Shown piece after piece: positions 1-10,040 of a stretch of DNA of 64,000 bases (the stretch's first letter is position 1; every line of letters begins with the position of its first letter). The translations under genes and the position numbers were made by a program. The notes beneath the pieces are model-generated. The model ran no database searches. It had not been told where the DNA came from and saw nothing but the letters and a program-made list of their open reading frames with translations. The stretch is taken from contig JAUCEF010000018.1 in assembly GCA_033558025.1 (NCBI GenBank), forward strand, positions 310,001 to 374,000, in the 5' to 3' direction. Source of the stretch: Phytophthora sp. 'mugwort' (Eukaryota; Oomycota; Peronosporomycetes; Peronosporales; Peronosporaceae).

Positions 1-234
1 CGCGGTAGTAGTGTGCCTCTTTATGATCGTAGGATTTGGTAGCGCACTAGTGCTGCGACGAAGTCTTGCAGGTTACCAGACAGACTCCATCTAACACAAC
101 TACTACGCGCATATTCCAGAGAGAAAAAAACAACAATCAGTACGAAAACAATTCAAAATTAATCATCTCGTTACCTCAAGCTCCTCTTGGCCTTAGATCC
201 TTGCGTACACGGTTTGGCCTACACCTTCTGGGGT
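1..234. other. Left edge, 3' flank of CH-domain gene
   Basis: Short stretch downstream of the stop codon of the minus-strand gene at 235-2457. It holds only short open frames and probably includes that gene's 3' untranslated region. No repeat or RNA gene was recognised. Confidence 0.4.
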
Positions 235-2457
235 CTACTTCTCGAGCTGCGCAAGCTGGTCCTTCAATTGCTGGTTAACCTCATCCGCAGAGTCACGAGC
301 CGCGAACGCCACCTGAGCAGCGTATCTTGCTGCTTCCTCGCTGTCGCGGGCTAGCTGCACTGACTGCTCTAGCGTCTGTACTTCTTCGCGCAAGCTCGTC
401 AAATCGGCCTTCAGACTTTCGTTCTGGACGATCAGCTCCTTCACTTGGATCTTCGCCTCCTTTACCTCCTTCGCAACCAAAGAAGCCTCAGTCGCTGCTT
501 TCTGTGACTTGGCAAGCTCAGCACGAGCATTAGTCGCTTCAGCGATAAGTTCCTCCTGCTTCTTCTCAGCAGCTAAAATCTTCTCCTGAGCACTGGTCTG
601 CTCCTCCGTGAGTTGCGCCTTCAGCAACTCAAGCTCCTGCTCGAGTGTCTCCAGCTTTGTGTCCTTGGTTGCTGCTGTAACCTCTGCCGTCTCCAGCTTC
701 TGTTTCAAAGCCTCATTCTCCATCGCTAGGCGCTCGTTCTCCTGCGGAAGTTCCGGGGACACCGCAACGGATCCTGCAACGGAAGCAGTAGCCTCGGCCT
801 CCTGTTCCTCTGGGGTTTCATCCTCCGGCGCCTCCTCCACCTCCTCCTCGGATGTCTCTTCCTTGGGAGCTTCCACCTGTGCTTCCTCAGCCATTTCGTC
901 ATGCACTTCAGGAGGTACCTCAGCTTCTGCGATCTCGTCATTTTCCGGTGTAGCCACAGGCTCTTGCGCTTCAACTTCACTCTCAGCCTCAACAACCTCC
1001 TCATCAACTGGTGCAACTTCTTCCTCGACGGCATGAGCTTCCTCTTCTGCTGGAATAGCTTCCTCAACTTCCACAGCAACAAAGTCATCCTCTTCCTCTT
1101 CCGGAGCCGATACTTCCGACTTGGGTGGGGTCACGTTGGTAGGTTCAACCTTCTGCAAGAAAGCAAACAGCTTCGAGCTCGAAGGAGGTTTCTCCAATGG
1201 CTCATGCTCGGACTCCACGTCCGGCTTCGCGCTCTCTTCAGCAGGAATCTCTTCCTCAATGGGGGGGTGCGTGGCTTCGTCCTCCTCCACCTGGTTGTCT
1301 TCAATAACAGGCTCCGTGTCGTCTTCTGGCGTGGCCTCGACAGCTGGCTCCGGCGCCTTGGTCTCCTGAGAAGGTGCACTTGAGGCTGGGGCCATTGGCG
1401 TCGTCTCCACACTACTGAGAAACGCCGAAAGCTTCGACAGCGACTTTGGCGCTGCCGGAGCAGGAGCTGAGAACGCAGAGGGAATACTCACTCGGTTGTG
1501 TGGGGAAGCAGGAGGCGACGAAGGCGGAGTATTGCTGCCGTCCAGCTCTGCGGCAGACGGTGTCTTGGGCGTCGACTGCGGGGCCGACGCACTGGACGAG
1601 GATGAAACGCTGCGAGAGAAGGCCGAGAGCTTGCTGGACCAAGAGCGCGAGCGCGTGTCATGTCCCTCGTCCTTGCTGGTGGATGCCGTGGACGACGCGT
1701 TGCTGATGACGCTGCTCCGCGGCGTAGGCGACGAGTGCGAGGCGTTGTTGCTGCTCTTGAAAATGGACGGGATGCGCAGACGGGACTTGCTATTGTTGTC
1801 TTCATCAGCAGCAGCGGGTATAGGCTCCTCGACGTCGCGTGGGGACGGGTTGCTGCTGGCGACACTGGAGGTCAGGGACGCCCGGTGGTTGATGGGGGGT
1901 TTGGGCTGCGAGGCTGCCTTGGTGGCTACGACAGGTGCAGACGGGAACTTGTTCAGGAATGAGCTGAGGCGGCTGGCGTTGTTAGCGGTAGAGCTGCCCG
2001 TGCTGATCGTGCTACTGGTGGACGTGCGAATGTTGGTGTCGCCGTCGAAGTAGTACTGCGAGAGCGCGTTGGCAGCCTTAAGGCCAGGCCGCGTCTTGTT
2101 GCGCAGGGCCACGATAGTTTCAGACACGGCCGTCTCGTTGACCTCATCCAGCAGTTGCACGGTCGTGAAGACCTGGTGCTCCTCAAGCATGGCACGCGTG
2201 CGGCACCACTTAATGAAGAACTGCACGCGTTCGAGCGCGTGGAATTTACTGAGCTGCTTGAGCGAACGCTGCAGCTTCTTAGGGAGTTCGTTCTCCTCGC
2301 CCTCGAGCACGGCATTGGTCAGTAGACACAGCGCACGGCCGTCGGTCACGAACTCGCATAGCGACTTGGTGTCTGTAAGCGGCGGGTTGAGCTCCTGGAG
2401 GTCGCCGTGCGTCTCCAGCTCGTCACGGATCCACTGGATGCACGCCAGCGACGCCAT
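235..2457 (-). CDS. CH-like domain protein with acidic linker and C-terminal coiled coil
   Basis: A single 740-codon exon starting at an ATG (2457). Residues about 1-125 resemble a calponin-homology fold: a starting helix with WIRDELE, then FVTDGRALCLL in the position of the usual 'DG..LC.L' helix, then a long helical part. Residues about 140-360 are Ser/Thr/Pro-rich and probably disordered. About 360-560 is dominated by Glu/Ala/Val acidic repeats. From about 570 to the end there is a long heptad-rich coiled coil. CH domains commonly bind actin or microtubules, so a cytoskeletal adaptor role is plausible but inferred. The gene is divergent from RPB2, with about 630 bp between the two start codons. 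No orthologue is recognised by name, and the CH call rests on pattern only. Confidence 0.75.
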   Translation of the reverse strand: MASLACIQWIRDELETHGDLQELNPPLTDTKSLCEFVTDGRALCLLTNAVLEGEENELPKKLQRSLKQLSKFHALERVQFFIKWCRTRAMLEEHQVFTTVQLLDEVNETAVSETIVALRNKTRPGLKAANALSQYYFDGDTNIRTSTSSTISTGSSTANNASRLSSFLNKFPSAPVVATKAASQPKPPINHRASLTSSVASSNPSPRDVEEPIPAAADEDNNSKSRLRIPSIFKSSNNASHSSPTPRSSVISNASSTASTSKDEGHDTRSRSWSSKLSAFSRSVSSSSSASAPQSTPKTPSAAELDGSNTPPSSPPASPHNRVSIPSAFSAPAPAAPKSLSKLSAFLSSVETTPMAPASSAPSQETKAPEPAVEATPEDDTEPVIEDNQVEEDEATHPPIEEEIPAEESAKPDVESEHEPLEKPPSSSKLFAFLQKVEPTNVTPPKSEVSAPEEEEDDFVAVEVEEAIPAEEEAHAVEEEVAPVDEEVVEAESEVEAQEPVATPENDEIAEAEVPPEVHDEMAEEAQVEAPKEETSEEEVEEAPEDETPEEQEAEATASVAGSVAVSPELPQENERLAMENEALKQKLETAEVTAATKDTKLETLEQELELLKAQLTEEQTSAQEKILAAEKKQEELIAEATNARAELAKSQKAATEASLVAKEVKEAKIQVKELIVQNESLKADLTSLREEVQTLEQSVQLARDSEEAARYAAQVAFAARDSADEVNQQLKDQLAQLEK

Positions 2458-3086
2458 CCTGTCGGTACTCGGTCGGGGGTCTCTACCTTTGAGAGGTTTC
2501 TGTAGTGTGCTGCGCGTTCCGCACTGTGCTTCGTGTCTGGTTTTTCGTGTGTGTTTGTGCTTGTGGAAAGAACCTCAACAAAAGGGGGAATTTAACCCCG
2601 ACGGCAAATTGGATACTTAGGCGGCAAGCCTATTCCGCTTTTAAGTAAGGTTTACGCGACATATACTTTGTCTGTTTGCTGTCAATTTGTTGAGAGATAC
2701 TGATAGCCTTCAGTAAGTTTCCTAAGTATCCGACACGTGCTGCTCTATGCCAGCGGAGTCCGGCAACCATACGACACGGCGTGGACGGCCATTTCTTCAG
2801 CGCGCAACCGCATGTGCATGCAGGCGGCCAGGCCAGCTATGCCGCCGATGCTGACGACGCTAGCAGACATGCGAAGCGCCAACCGGTTTTAATCGACCTG
2901 CAACTTGCTGGAAAGATACTGATCAGTGTTTTTTAACCAATCAAACGGTATACCTTATAAACCGGTATATACATAGGTAAAGTGCGATCGTACCGTGATC
3001 GATCCACTATTTCCGTCTCCCCCGCCGGCGCCCCCCTCGAGTCATTTGGTGATTCTCTCGGTCGCTGCCAAGTCTCCATCGCTATT
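2458..3086. promoter_or_regulatory. Divergent intergenic region between CH-domain gene and RPB2
   Basis: About 630 bp separates the two ATG codons. It contains a perfect AACCGGTT palindrome (2881-2888), CCAAT-like sequence near 2937, and TATAAACCGGTA (2956-2967) about 120 bp before the RPB2 ATG. The same 12-mer occurs in reverse at 30931-30942 in another divergent promoter. A frame open from a GTG at 2982 runs into RPB2 but lacks an ATG before 3087, so this part is taken as 5' leader. Confidence 0.5.
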
Positions 3087-6000
3087 ATGAGCTGGGAGAA
3101 TCCGATCGATAGCGACACAGAGCGCGACGACGCCGGCAATCTGGGCCTGGCGGCGGGCACCGCTGTCTCCCAGGAGGACGCGTGGGCCGTGATTTCTAGC
3201 TACTTCGAGGAGAAGGGCCTTGTACGCCAGCAGCTGGACTCATTCGACGAGTTTATCCAGAACACTATGCAGGAGCTTGTAGATGACTCACGCTCCATCC
3301 GCATTAACCCGGAGGCGCAGTACGCGCCTGGACAGGCGAGAACTAACACAGACACCATCTACAACATCTCGTTCGGACAGATTTACCTGTCCAAGCCCAC
3401 CATGACGGAAGCCGATGGCTCCACGAGCGTCATGTTTCCGCACGAGGCGCGTCTTCGCAACCTCACGTACTCGGCGCCACTTTATGTGGATGTGGTGTGT
3501 CAGAAGTACCAGGCACCTGCCTCGGGCCCCGCCAACCTCGAAGATATGGATCCTTACGACCAAGTGGAGACTCCCAAGGAGTTCATCGGCATGGTGCCCA
3601 TCATGCTGCGCTCGCAGTACTGCGTGCTGACCCACAAGACGGATAAGGAGCTAACGGAGCTCAACGAGTGCGTCTACGACCAGGGCGGTTACTTCATTAT
3701 CAACGGCAGCGAGAAGGTTCTGATCGCCCAGGAGCGTATGAGCAACAACCACGTCTACTGTTTCCGAAAGAACGCTGCTTCCAAGTACAGCTGGGTCTGC
3801 GAGACTCGGTCCCATGTCGAGCACGGCGTACGTCCCACCAGTACGATGTACGTGCAGATGTACCAGAAGGGCGGAGGCAAGAGCGCCATCACAGGCAACC
3901 AGATCCGTGCTGTCATCCCCTACATTCGTCAGGATATCCCCGTGGTGATCATCTTCCGCGCGCTCGGGTTCGTGGCAGACCGTGAGATTTTGGAACACAT
4001 TTGCTACGACTTCTCGGACGCTGAGCTTATGGAACGATTCAAATCCTCGCTGGAAGAGGCTTTCGTCATCCAGGAGCAGGAGGTTGCCCTGGATTTCATC
4101 GGTCGTCGTGGTAGCGCCATCAACGTGAGCAAAGCCGACCGTATCCGCTACGCACAGGACATCCTGCAGAAAGAAATGTTGCCTCACGTTGGCGTAGAGG
4201 ACCACAATGAGACTAAGAAGGCCTACTTCCTTGGTTACGTCGTGCACAAGCTGCTCATGTGCTCTCTGGGTCGCATTGGAGAGGATGACCGTGATCATTA
4301 CGGTAATAAGCGTCTGGATCTGGCTGGTCCACTGCTTGGCGGTCTGTTTCGTATCCTCTTTAAGAAGCTCACGAAGGACGTCAAGTCGTTTCTGCAAAAG
4401 TGTGTGGACAACGGCAAGGACTTTAACTTGACGCTTGCTATCCGTTCGCGCACGATCACCAATGGACTGCGGTACTCGCTGGCTACGGGTAACTGGGGGA
4501 TGCAGAAGAGCGCCTCGAAGGCTGGTGTCTCGCAGGTGCTGAACCGACTGACGTATGCATCATCGCTGTCTCACTTGCGTCGTTTGAACACGCCTCTTGG
4601 CCGTGAAGGAAAGCAAGCTCAGCCTCGTCAGCTGCACAACACGCACTGGGGAATGATCTGTCCCGCCGAGACGCCAGAGGGACAAGCTGTTGGTCTCGTG
4701 AAGAATCTGGCCCTGATGGCCTACATTTCTGTGGGCTCGCCTCAAGCTCCGATTCTAGAATTTCTGGAAGAGTGGGCAACAGAAAACTTGGAAGAGATTA
4801 AGCCTCAGATCATTCCGCACTCCACTAAGATCTTCGTGAACGGTAATTGGGTGGGTGTGCATCGTGAGCCGAACGAGCTGATTCGCACGCTGCGATCACT
4901 GCGTCGTTGCGTGGATATTGATGCGGAAGTGTCGGTGATTCGTGACCTTATGAACAAGGAGCTGCGCATTTACACGGATGCTGGTCGTGTGTGTCGTCCG
5001 CTCTTTATCGTCGAGGACAACCAATTGCTGCTGCAGAAGGAGCAGGTAGTGAAACTACAGAACCACAAGATTACCAACTATCGCTGGCACAATTTGTTGA
5101 CGGATGGTGTAGTGGAGCTGATCGACACGGAAGAAGAAGAAGTGTGTATGATTGCTATGGAGCCGAAGGATGTCGGTACGGGCTCGCAGATCCACACGCA
5201 TTGTGAGATTCACCCGTCCATGATCCTCGGTATTTGTGCCAGTATTATTCCATTCCCCGATCACAATCAGTCGCCGCGTAACACGTACCAGTCTGCTATG
5301 GGTAAACAGGCCATGGGTATTTACTGTTCCAACTTCCGCGCAAGAATGGACACTATGGCCAATGTGCTTAACTATCCACAGAAGCCTCTAGTTACCACGC
5401 GTGCCATGGAGTATTTACACTTCCGTGAGCTTCCGTCCGGTATCAATGCTATCGTGGGTATTGCGTCGTACACAGGCTACAACCAAGAAGATTCCCTGAT
5501 TATGAACCAAAGTGCCATCGACCGCGGTTTCTTCCGGTCTACTTTCTATCGCTGTTACATTGATCAAGAACGTAATAAGAGCCCACACGGTGGTCCAGGC
5601 GGTGGCGCTGGCGGCGCCAACTGCGAGGAATTCGAGAAACCTTCTCGAGAGAACTGCCTTGGTTTGCGTCACGGCAGCTACCACAAGCTGGATAACGATG
5701 GTTTGGTGGCACCAGGCACGCGTGTGAGTGGTAACGATATTATCATCGGGAAGACGTCGCCACTGCCGCAGTCGGAAGATTCCTCGCTGGAGCAGCGTCA
5801 CCAAAAGCGCGACGCGAGTACAGCCTTGCGCTCCCACGAAAACGGTATTATCGACAGTGTGATGCTGACAACAAACGCTGATGGTTTTAAGTTCACAAAA
5901 GTGCGCTTCCGCAACATTCGTGTTCCTCAGATTGGTGACAAGTTTGCATCGCGTCACGGACAGAAGGGTACAATTGGTATGACGTACCGTCAAGAAGATA

Positions 6001-6695
6001 TGCCATTCACGGTGGAGGGTATCACGCCGGATATCGTTGTGAACCCTCACGCTATTCCCTCGCGTATGACAGTGGGGCATCTTGTCGAGTGTCTGCTGGG
6101 CAAAGTGTCGTCTCAGACAGGTGACGAAGGTGACGCCACTCCATTCACGGATGTGACAGTCCAAGCTATCGCTGACACACTGCACAATTTGGGCTATCAG
6201 AAGCACGGTAATGAGGTCATGTATAGTGGACATACTGGACGTCGTCTGACAGCACAGATCTTCATTGGACCGACGTTCTACCAGCGTTTGAAGCATATGG
6301 TCGACGACAAGATCCATTCACGCTCACGTGGACCCGTGACGATGCTAACACGCCAGCCCATGGAAGGTCGTGCACGCGAGGGTGGGCTGCGTATGGGAGA
6401 GATGGAGCGCGATTGTCTGATCTCTCACGGCTCGGCCAACTTCCTCATGGATCGTCTGTTCGCCAACTCGGACGCTTACCGTGTGCACGTGTGTGATATC
6501 TGCGGGATTATTGCCATTGCCAACCTGCGCAAGATGACGTTTGAGTGCCGCACTTGCCGCAATAAGACGCAGATCTCGCAGGTTCACATCCCGTACTCGT
6601 GCAAGCTGCTCTTCCAGGAGCTTATGGCCATGTCCATCGCGCCGCGTTTGTTCACGCTGGGCAATCCGAACGTGCCCAAGCCTCGCCAAGCTTAA
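3087..6695 (+). CDS. RPB2: DNA-directed RNA polymerase II second-largest subunit
   Basis: Encodes the beta-like subunit of RNA polymerase II, which forms half of the catalytic cleft for mRNA synthesis in the nucleus. The ATG at 3087 gives 1202 residues in one exon, close to the usual 1170-1225. Family signatures appear in order: the '[17 protein letters not shown]' fork/lobe motif near residue 530, [20 protein letters not shown] near 797, the hybrid-binding signature [12 protein letters not shown] at about 950, and a C-terminal zinc site with CDIC at 1136-1139 and CRTC at 1154-1157. A Gly-rich insertion (about residues 834-842) sits where yeast has a short charged loop. The frame is open to an upstream GTG at 2982, but that extension has no family similarity. 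RPB1 and RPC/RPA paralogues are ruled out by the zinc spacing and overall order. Confidence 0.97.
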   Translation: MSWENPIDSDTERDDAGNLGLAAGTAVSQEDAWAVISSYFEEKGLVRQQLDSFDEFIQNTMQELVDDSRSIRINPEAQYAPGQARTNTDTIYNISFGQIYLSKPTMTEADGSTSVMFPHEARLRNLTYSAPLYVDVVCQKYQAPASGPANLEDMDPYDQVETPKEFIGMVPIMLRSQYCVLTHKTDKELTELNECVYDQGGYFIINGSEKVLIAQERMSNNHVYCFRKNAASKYSWVCETRSHVEHGVRPTSTMYVQMYQKGGGKSAITGNQIRAVIPYIRQDIPVVIIFRALGFVADREILEHICYDFSDAELMERFKSSLEEAFVIQEQEVALDFIGRRGSAINVSKADRIRYAQDILQKEMLPHVGVEDHNETKKAYFLGYVVHKLLMCSLGRIGEDDRDHYGNKRLDLAGPLLGGLFRILFKKLTKDVKSFLQKCVDNGKDFNLTLAIRSRTITNGLRYSLATGNWGMQKSASKAGVSQVLNRLTYASSLSHLRRLNTPLGREGKQAQPRQLHNTHWGMICPAETPEGQAVGLVKNLALMAYISVGSPQAPILEFLEEWATENLEEIKPQIIPHSTKIFVNGNWVGVHREPNELIRTLRSLRRCVDIDAEVSVIRDLMNKELRIYTDAGRVCRPLFIVEDNQLLLQKEQVVKLQNHKITNYRWHNLLTDGVVELIDTEEEEVCMIAMEPKDVGTGSQIHTHCEIHPSMILGICASIIPFPDHNQSPRNTYQSAMGKQAMGIYCSNFRARMDTMANVLNYPQKPLVTTRAMEYLHFRELPSGINAIVGIASYTGYNQEDSLIMNQSAIDRGFFRSTFYRCYIDQERNKSPHGGPGGGAGGANCEEFEKPSRENCLGLRHGSYHKLDNDGLVAPGTRVSGNDIIIGKTSPLPQSEDSSLEQRHQKRDASTALRSHENGIIDSVMLTTNADGFKFTKVRFRNIRVPQIGDKFASRHGQKGTIGMTYRQEDMPFTVEGITPDIVVNPHAIPSRMTVGHLVECLLGKVSSQTGDEGDATPFTDVTVQAIADTLHNLGYQKHGNEVMYSGHTGRRLTAQIFIGPTFYQRLKHMVDDKIHSRSRGPVTMLTRQPMEGRAREGGLRMGEMERDCLISHGSANFLMDRLFANSDAYRVHVCDICGIIAIANLRKMTFECRTCRNKTQISQVHIPYSCKLLFQELMAMSIAPRLFTLGNPNVPKPRQA

Positions 6696-7162
6696 ATCAG
6701 TGGACATGCGCGCGCCCTCCGTCGAGATTATGTAGCGCGGAAAAAAACGACTAAAAAATGTATTGCGATGCATTTGGTTGGGGTTACATTTTGGAGGTTG
6801 TAGCGGTATCCAAGCAGCATACCTGTCTGTACTAAAAAAAACTAAGAACAAGAATCCACTTTCCAGTCTGATGATGCAGCAAGCATGTGCCACAAAGACC
6901 CACGCCCCTCTCGCACTCGTTTATGCATGTTATAGAAAGGATATGAAAGCATCTGCTGGTTGGTGGTGCAGGCACGGTGGCTTCACTTTAAATCGTTGTT
7001 TGAAGGATGCAAAGTCATGTCATTCTCGCTAGACTCGCGATATTATTGACCATATTGACACAACTTGCTTTGGATACACAATTGCCGTTGTTATTGATGT
7101 TTGTTTTCAACACAAAATCTTAGCGACAGGGATTGATAAATGCGAGTCATCCGGCGGTCTGC
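6696..7162. other. Convergent intergenic region RPB2 / desaturase
   Basis: Tail-to-tail spacer of about 470 bp containing the 3' ends of both genes. It is AT-rich, with A-runs near 6740 and 6830 that may hold polyadenylation signals. Short frames inside it look like noise. No repeat was recognised. Confidence 0.4.
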
Positions 7163-8215
7163 TTAGTCGCTCTTCATCTTCTCCTTGACGTCGTCGGTGA
7201 GATTGTGACGCTTGACGCGCGAATAGGCGTTGATGTTGTCGTTCATGACGTAGTCGACTAGCACCTTAACCCACGACTTGTGGCTCGGCAGGTTCTCGTA
7301 GAACTCCGGGGCTAGCGTGCGCACTTCGTGCAGACGCGAGCCGGCGACGAACGGGAAGTCATGGTGCTCGTTGTGCAGGCCGACGTTGAACGTGACGCGG
7401 TTGAGGATGCCGTAGTACGAGTACGTCTCGTAGCCCAGCACGAATTCATAGTGCTCGGCAATAAAGTGGCCTGCAACAGGGTGCACGCCGCAGCCCACCA
7501 AGGTGCCGACAAGCAGATAGAGCAGGCCTGAAAGTCCGCCGTAGACGTAGATCGCGTAGTTGTAGCAGAAGCAGACGACGACATTGAAAAATTCCCAGGG
7601 TCCGGGCACTTTGGGGTTCACAAGGAGCGGGCGGCCGCCATAGAAGAAGAGCTGGAAGACGACGAAGAGGAACTTGGTCAACTTATTGTTGAAGATCTTG
7701 CCCTCGAACTCGGTGGGGAGATCGACATCTACGCCGTCCTCGCCCTGATAGCGGTGGTGCTCGAGGTGGTAGCGCTTAAACGAGATGGAGGAGGGTACGC
7801 CAATGGGCAGGTTGGCGAAGATGCCCAGTAGCTTGTTATGCAGCGGCTTCTTGAAGCCCAGATTGTGAGAGACCTCGTGCATGCCCATCATCATACCGTG
7901 GTTGGCCGTGCCGCCGATGCAGTACATGATGAGGATGTAGGCGGGCCACGACATGTACTGCGCGTGGAGCGCCAGATACGTCTGCAGCGCCACAGTAGCC
8001 GTGATGATGTACTTGGTCTTCCAGCAGTGGCCGAAAAGCTTCTTAACCTCCGGATACTTGGCCATGATGAGCTTGCGGCGTGTGGCGTGCGGCTCATCGG
8101 TGGGCGTCCAGTGGAAATCGTGCTGCGGCTCGTGCGCCATGACGAACTTCGGTTTGGCCGCCTGCGGTTCCACGGGGGCCATGGGCGGCAAGTTGCTCTT
8201 CTCTACCTTACACAT
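7163..8215 (-). CDS. DEGS1: Sphingolipid delta-4 (dihydroceramide) desaturase
   Basis: Introduces the 4,5-trans double bond into dihydroceramide in the endoplasmic reticulum, a di-iron membrane fatty-acyl desaturase reaction of sphingolipid synthesis. The single exon encodes 350 residues, close to the usual ~320-330 plus a short N-terminal extension. The family's N-terminal DES signature is visible: DFHWTPTDEPHATRRK at about 33-48 followed by AKYPEVKKLFG. All three histidine boxes are intact: HEVSHN 113-118, HLEHH 150-154 and HNEHH 281-285. Hydrophobic segments flank them (about 68-107, 183-195, 210-245). The second box is followed by YQG-EDGVDVDLPTEFEG, a feature of delta-4 desaturases rather than delta-12 plant-type enzymes. 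C4-hydroxylase activity, present in some family members, cannot be excluded from sequence. Confidence 0.95.
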   Translation of the reverse strand: MCKVEKSNLPPMAPVEPQAAKPKFVMAHEPQHDFHWTPTDEPHATRRKLIMAKYPEVKKLFGHCWKTKYIITATVALQTYLALHAQYMSWPAYILIMYCIGGTANHGMMMGMHEVSHNLGFKKPLHNKLLGIFANLPIGVPSSISFKRYHLEHHRYQGEDGVDVDLPTEFEGKIFNNKLTKFLFVVFQLFFYGGRPLLVNPKVPGPWEFFNVVVCFCYNYAIYVYGGLSGLLYLLVGTLVGCGVHPVAGHFIAEHYEFVLGYETYSYYGILNRVTFNVGLHNEHHDFPFVAGSRLHEVRTLAPEFYENLPSHKSWVKVLVDYVMNDNINAYSRVKRHNLTDDVKEKMKSD

Positions 8216-9331
8216 CTTGGGACGGTCTACGTTGCTTTGGTGATTCTGCTATATATACTGCTGTTGCTGCTGGTCCCGCTCGACGCCAAATCGAAAGTGG
8301 TCGGGATCTGCCCAGTGCGGCTCTGCCAGTCGAGGGGTCTCCATGGCGTACGTAGTCGCCGGTATTACCATAACCATAGTAGAAACGGGCGGTTGGAATT
8401 TGATCGAGGCAAAGCGACAGGACCGTCAGGCGCCCAGTATTGCATACTGGGCGCCAGTCAAACAGCCACCACGACTATACAACAGCACTGCAGGATGGGT
8501 GAGCGAAACAGCTCGCAGCCGATGGTGCGGTACTCGCTCCAGGTCCCATTACATTGGTCGCTGTGTTTCACAGCGCTCGAAAGCGCGACACACTCGCGTT
8601 CCGGACCATCGCAGCGCCCATAGCACATGGAGCGGCATGCGTTCCGTTGGTGGCGCTGCAGCCCAGCGGAACGCGCCGCAAAGCCAAAAGTATCTTCCCC
8701 TCTGCGCGTGCTTACCACCAGCACTTTCCTCAGCTGCCCGTATAGTCCTGAGCAAAGCGCTTTCTTTACTGTCCATCGCCCTGGACGGTCAGTTGTAAAA
8801 AAATGATTGTTTTAACTCGATTCAAAGACAAGTTGTACGCCAGCAACGTGGGGCAGGAATTGCCCCTCCCATTGGCCAGTCGTTTGTCTTTGAGCACATG
8901 CCCACGTTTGTTTTCGAATACAAGCCTTGGCTTCACCTGTATCCGCGGACGAGCCTGAAACGGGCCGAGCAGCGAATGCCACGTCACCGCCATGTCCTAT
9001 CCCAGCCAACTTTCTGGTCACTTGCAGGGTGCGCACTGCGCACGCGCGGAGTACCACTGCGTTAGGCGATGTTAGATTAATTGTGAGCTGCCGCGCGACG
9101 GTCACGGGGTGTTCATTCGTCATTGTTGAACTGTTGAGCGCCAGTGAATGAGATGCCGAACTAAGTAAAACGATTGTACATGTAAATCTTAGCTTAAATG
9201 AAAGCAGCACCACCCGCTGAACGGACGCATTACGGACAATCCCCCCGAGACAAGATGGCTGCCATTTGGCTGCAGCGTGGTGAAGTGCAACTGCGATGTG
9301 TAGATACAGACGATCCTCTTGACTGTTTCTA
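8216..9331. other. Upstream region of desaturase, no gene recognised
   Basis: About 1.1 kb with several short frames on both strands, none with recognisable domains or consistent composition. The only clear structure is the 27-bp palindrome at 8429-8455. The proximal part is the presumed desaturase promoter. Confidence 0.35.
8429..8455. promoter_or_regulatory. 27-bp perfect palindrome upstream of desaturase
   Basis: Two perfect 12-bp inverted arms, GGCGCCCAGTAT (8429-8440) and its reverse complement (8444-8455), separated by TGC. It lies about 214 bp upstream of the desaturase ATG. The symmetry suggests a dimeric DNA-binding protein site, but a small hairpin in an RNA cannot be excluded. Confidence 0.4.
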
Positions 9332-9600
9332 GCCGAGCGCCGCCGCGTACGCGGGGTGGGTTTAGTTTTGACGCCTCTATTTTCAGGAATGAACGTACGT
9401 GGGCTAAAATTATATTTCAATTTTCAACCAATCGTGTTATTTATATTTCCACTAATGGCCGCCGAGTGTCGCCGCCAACGCGGCGGTGGGTTTAGTTTTG
9501 GTCCCAGTATATTGAAAGCGCAGCGGAGGCGGGCAGGCCCACATAAAATATATTTTTAATTGTCATTCAATAGTTTAATTATATTTCAACCAATGGTCGC
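9332..9600 (+). repeat. Imperfect tandem duplication, unit ~130 bp
   Basis: Two diverged copies (about 9332-9460 and 9461-9600) each start with GCCGAG-GC/T-CGCCGC, then carry GTGGGTTTAGTTTTG, and later an AT-rich part with TTATATTTCAA and a CCAAT sequence. The relation is clear by eye in the first 40 bases of each unit and weaker after. Function is unknown. Confidence 0.5.
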
Positions 9601-9683
9601 CTTCGGCGGAAGATTGTTTTAGCGAATGAGGGCCGTCTTCACTGCGCTCGGCAGCCAATGCGATTGCGGCTAGAATCACGTTA

Positions 9684-10040
9684 CGTCGTGACAGACAGGT
9701 TAACAAAACTACATTACACTTTAAGGCTAGTAAGCAACCTACTTAGCTACCCTACTTGCTATTTGGGATCGATTTGGGTCATGTAGACCCAACAATTGGG
9801 TATGAAGTATCCAATTTGGGTCCGAAGTTGGTCCATTTTCCCGAAAATGGGTACCATGGAAGACCCATTTTAGTGTCCAGGAGGACACTGGTGAACGTCC
9901 CGAGACGTTTCTGGGCCGAGTTGGACATTTTCAGGACCTTTCCGGTGGGGTCCATACAAAACCAAGTATAACCTGATGAACCGGGTGCTGCTGAGCCACC
10001 TACTTCTAGTAAGCTCAGATAGCTGCGTCGTGACAGACAG
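9684..10040 (-). mobile_element. 5'-truncated LINE copy with 15-bp target-site duplications
   Basis: The segment 9699-10025 matches 58608-58929, the 3' end of the LINE at 58608-62771, in the same orientation and with about the same length; the core 9716-10024 and 58621-58929 are both 309 bp. It is flanked by perfect 15-bp direct repeats CGTCGTGACAGACAG at 9684-9698 and 10026-10040, as expected for target-primed reverse transcription followed by 5' truncation. The LINE coding strand in the long copy is minus, so this copy is also assigned to minus. It carries no coding part. A SINE sharing the same tail is an alternative. Confidence 0.7.

Noticed and set aside
608..1383. Serine-rich and other long frames opposite the CH-domain gene
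   Set aside because: They mirror the GAA/GAG-rich acidic repeats of the real gene in antisense.
2982..3086. In-frame N-terminal extension of RPB2 from a GTG
   Set aside because: No ATG upstream of 3087, no family similarity, and the ATG product has normal RPB2 length.
3651..6317. Long antisense frames (248 and 300 codons) inside RPB2
   Set aside because: Shadow frames of a strongly conserved gene; no domains.
8343..8798. 151-codon plus-strand frame
   Set aside because: No domain, overlaps other frames, spans the palindrome, composition unlike neighbouring genes.
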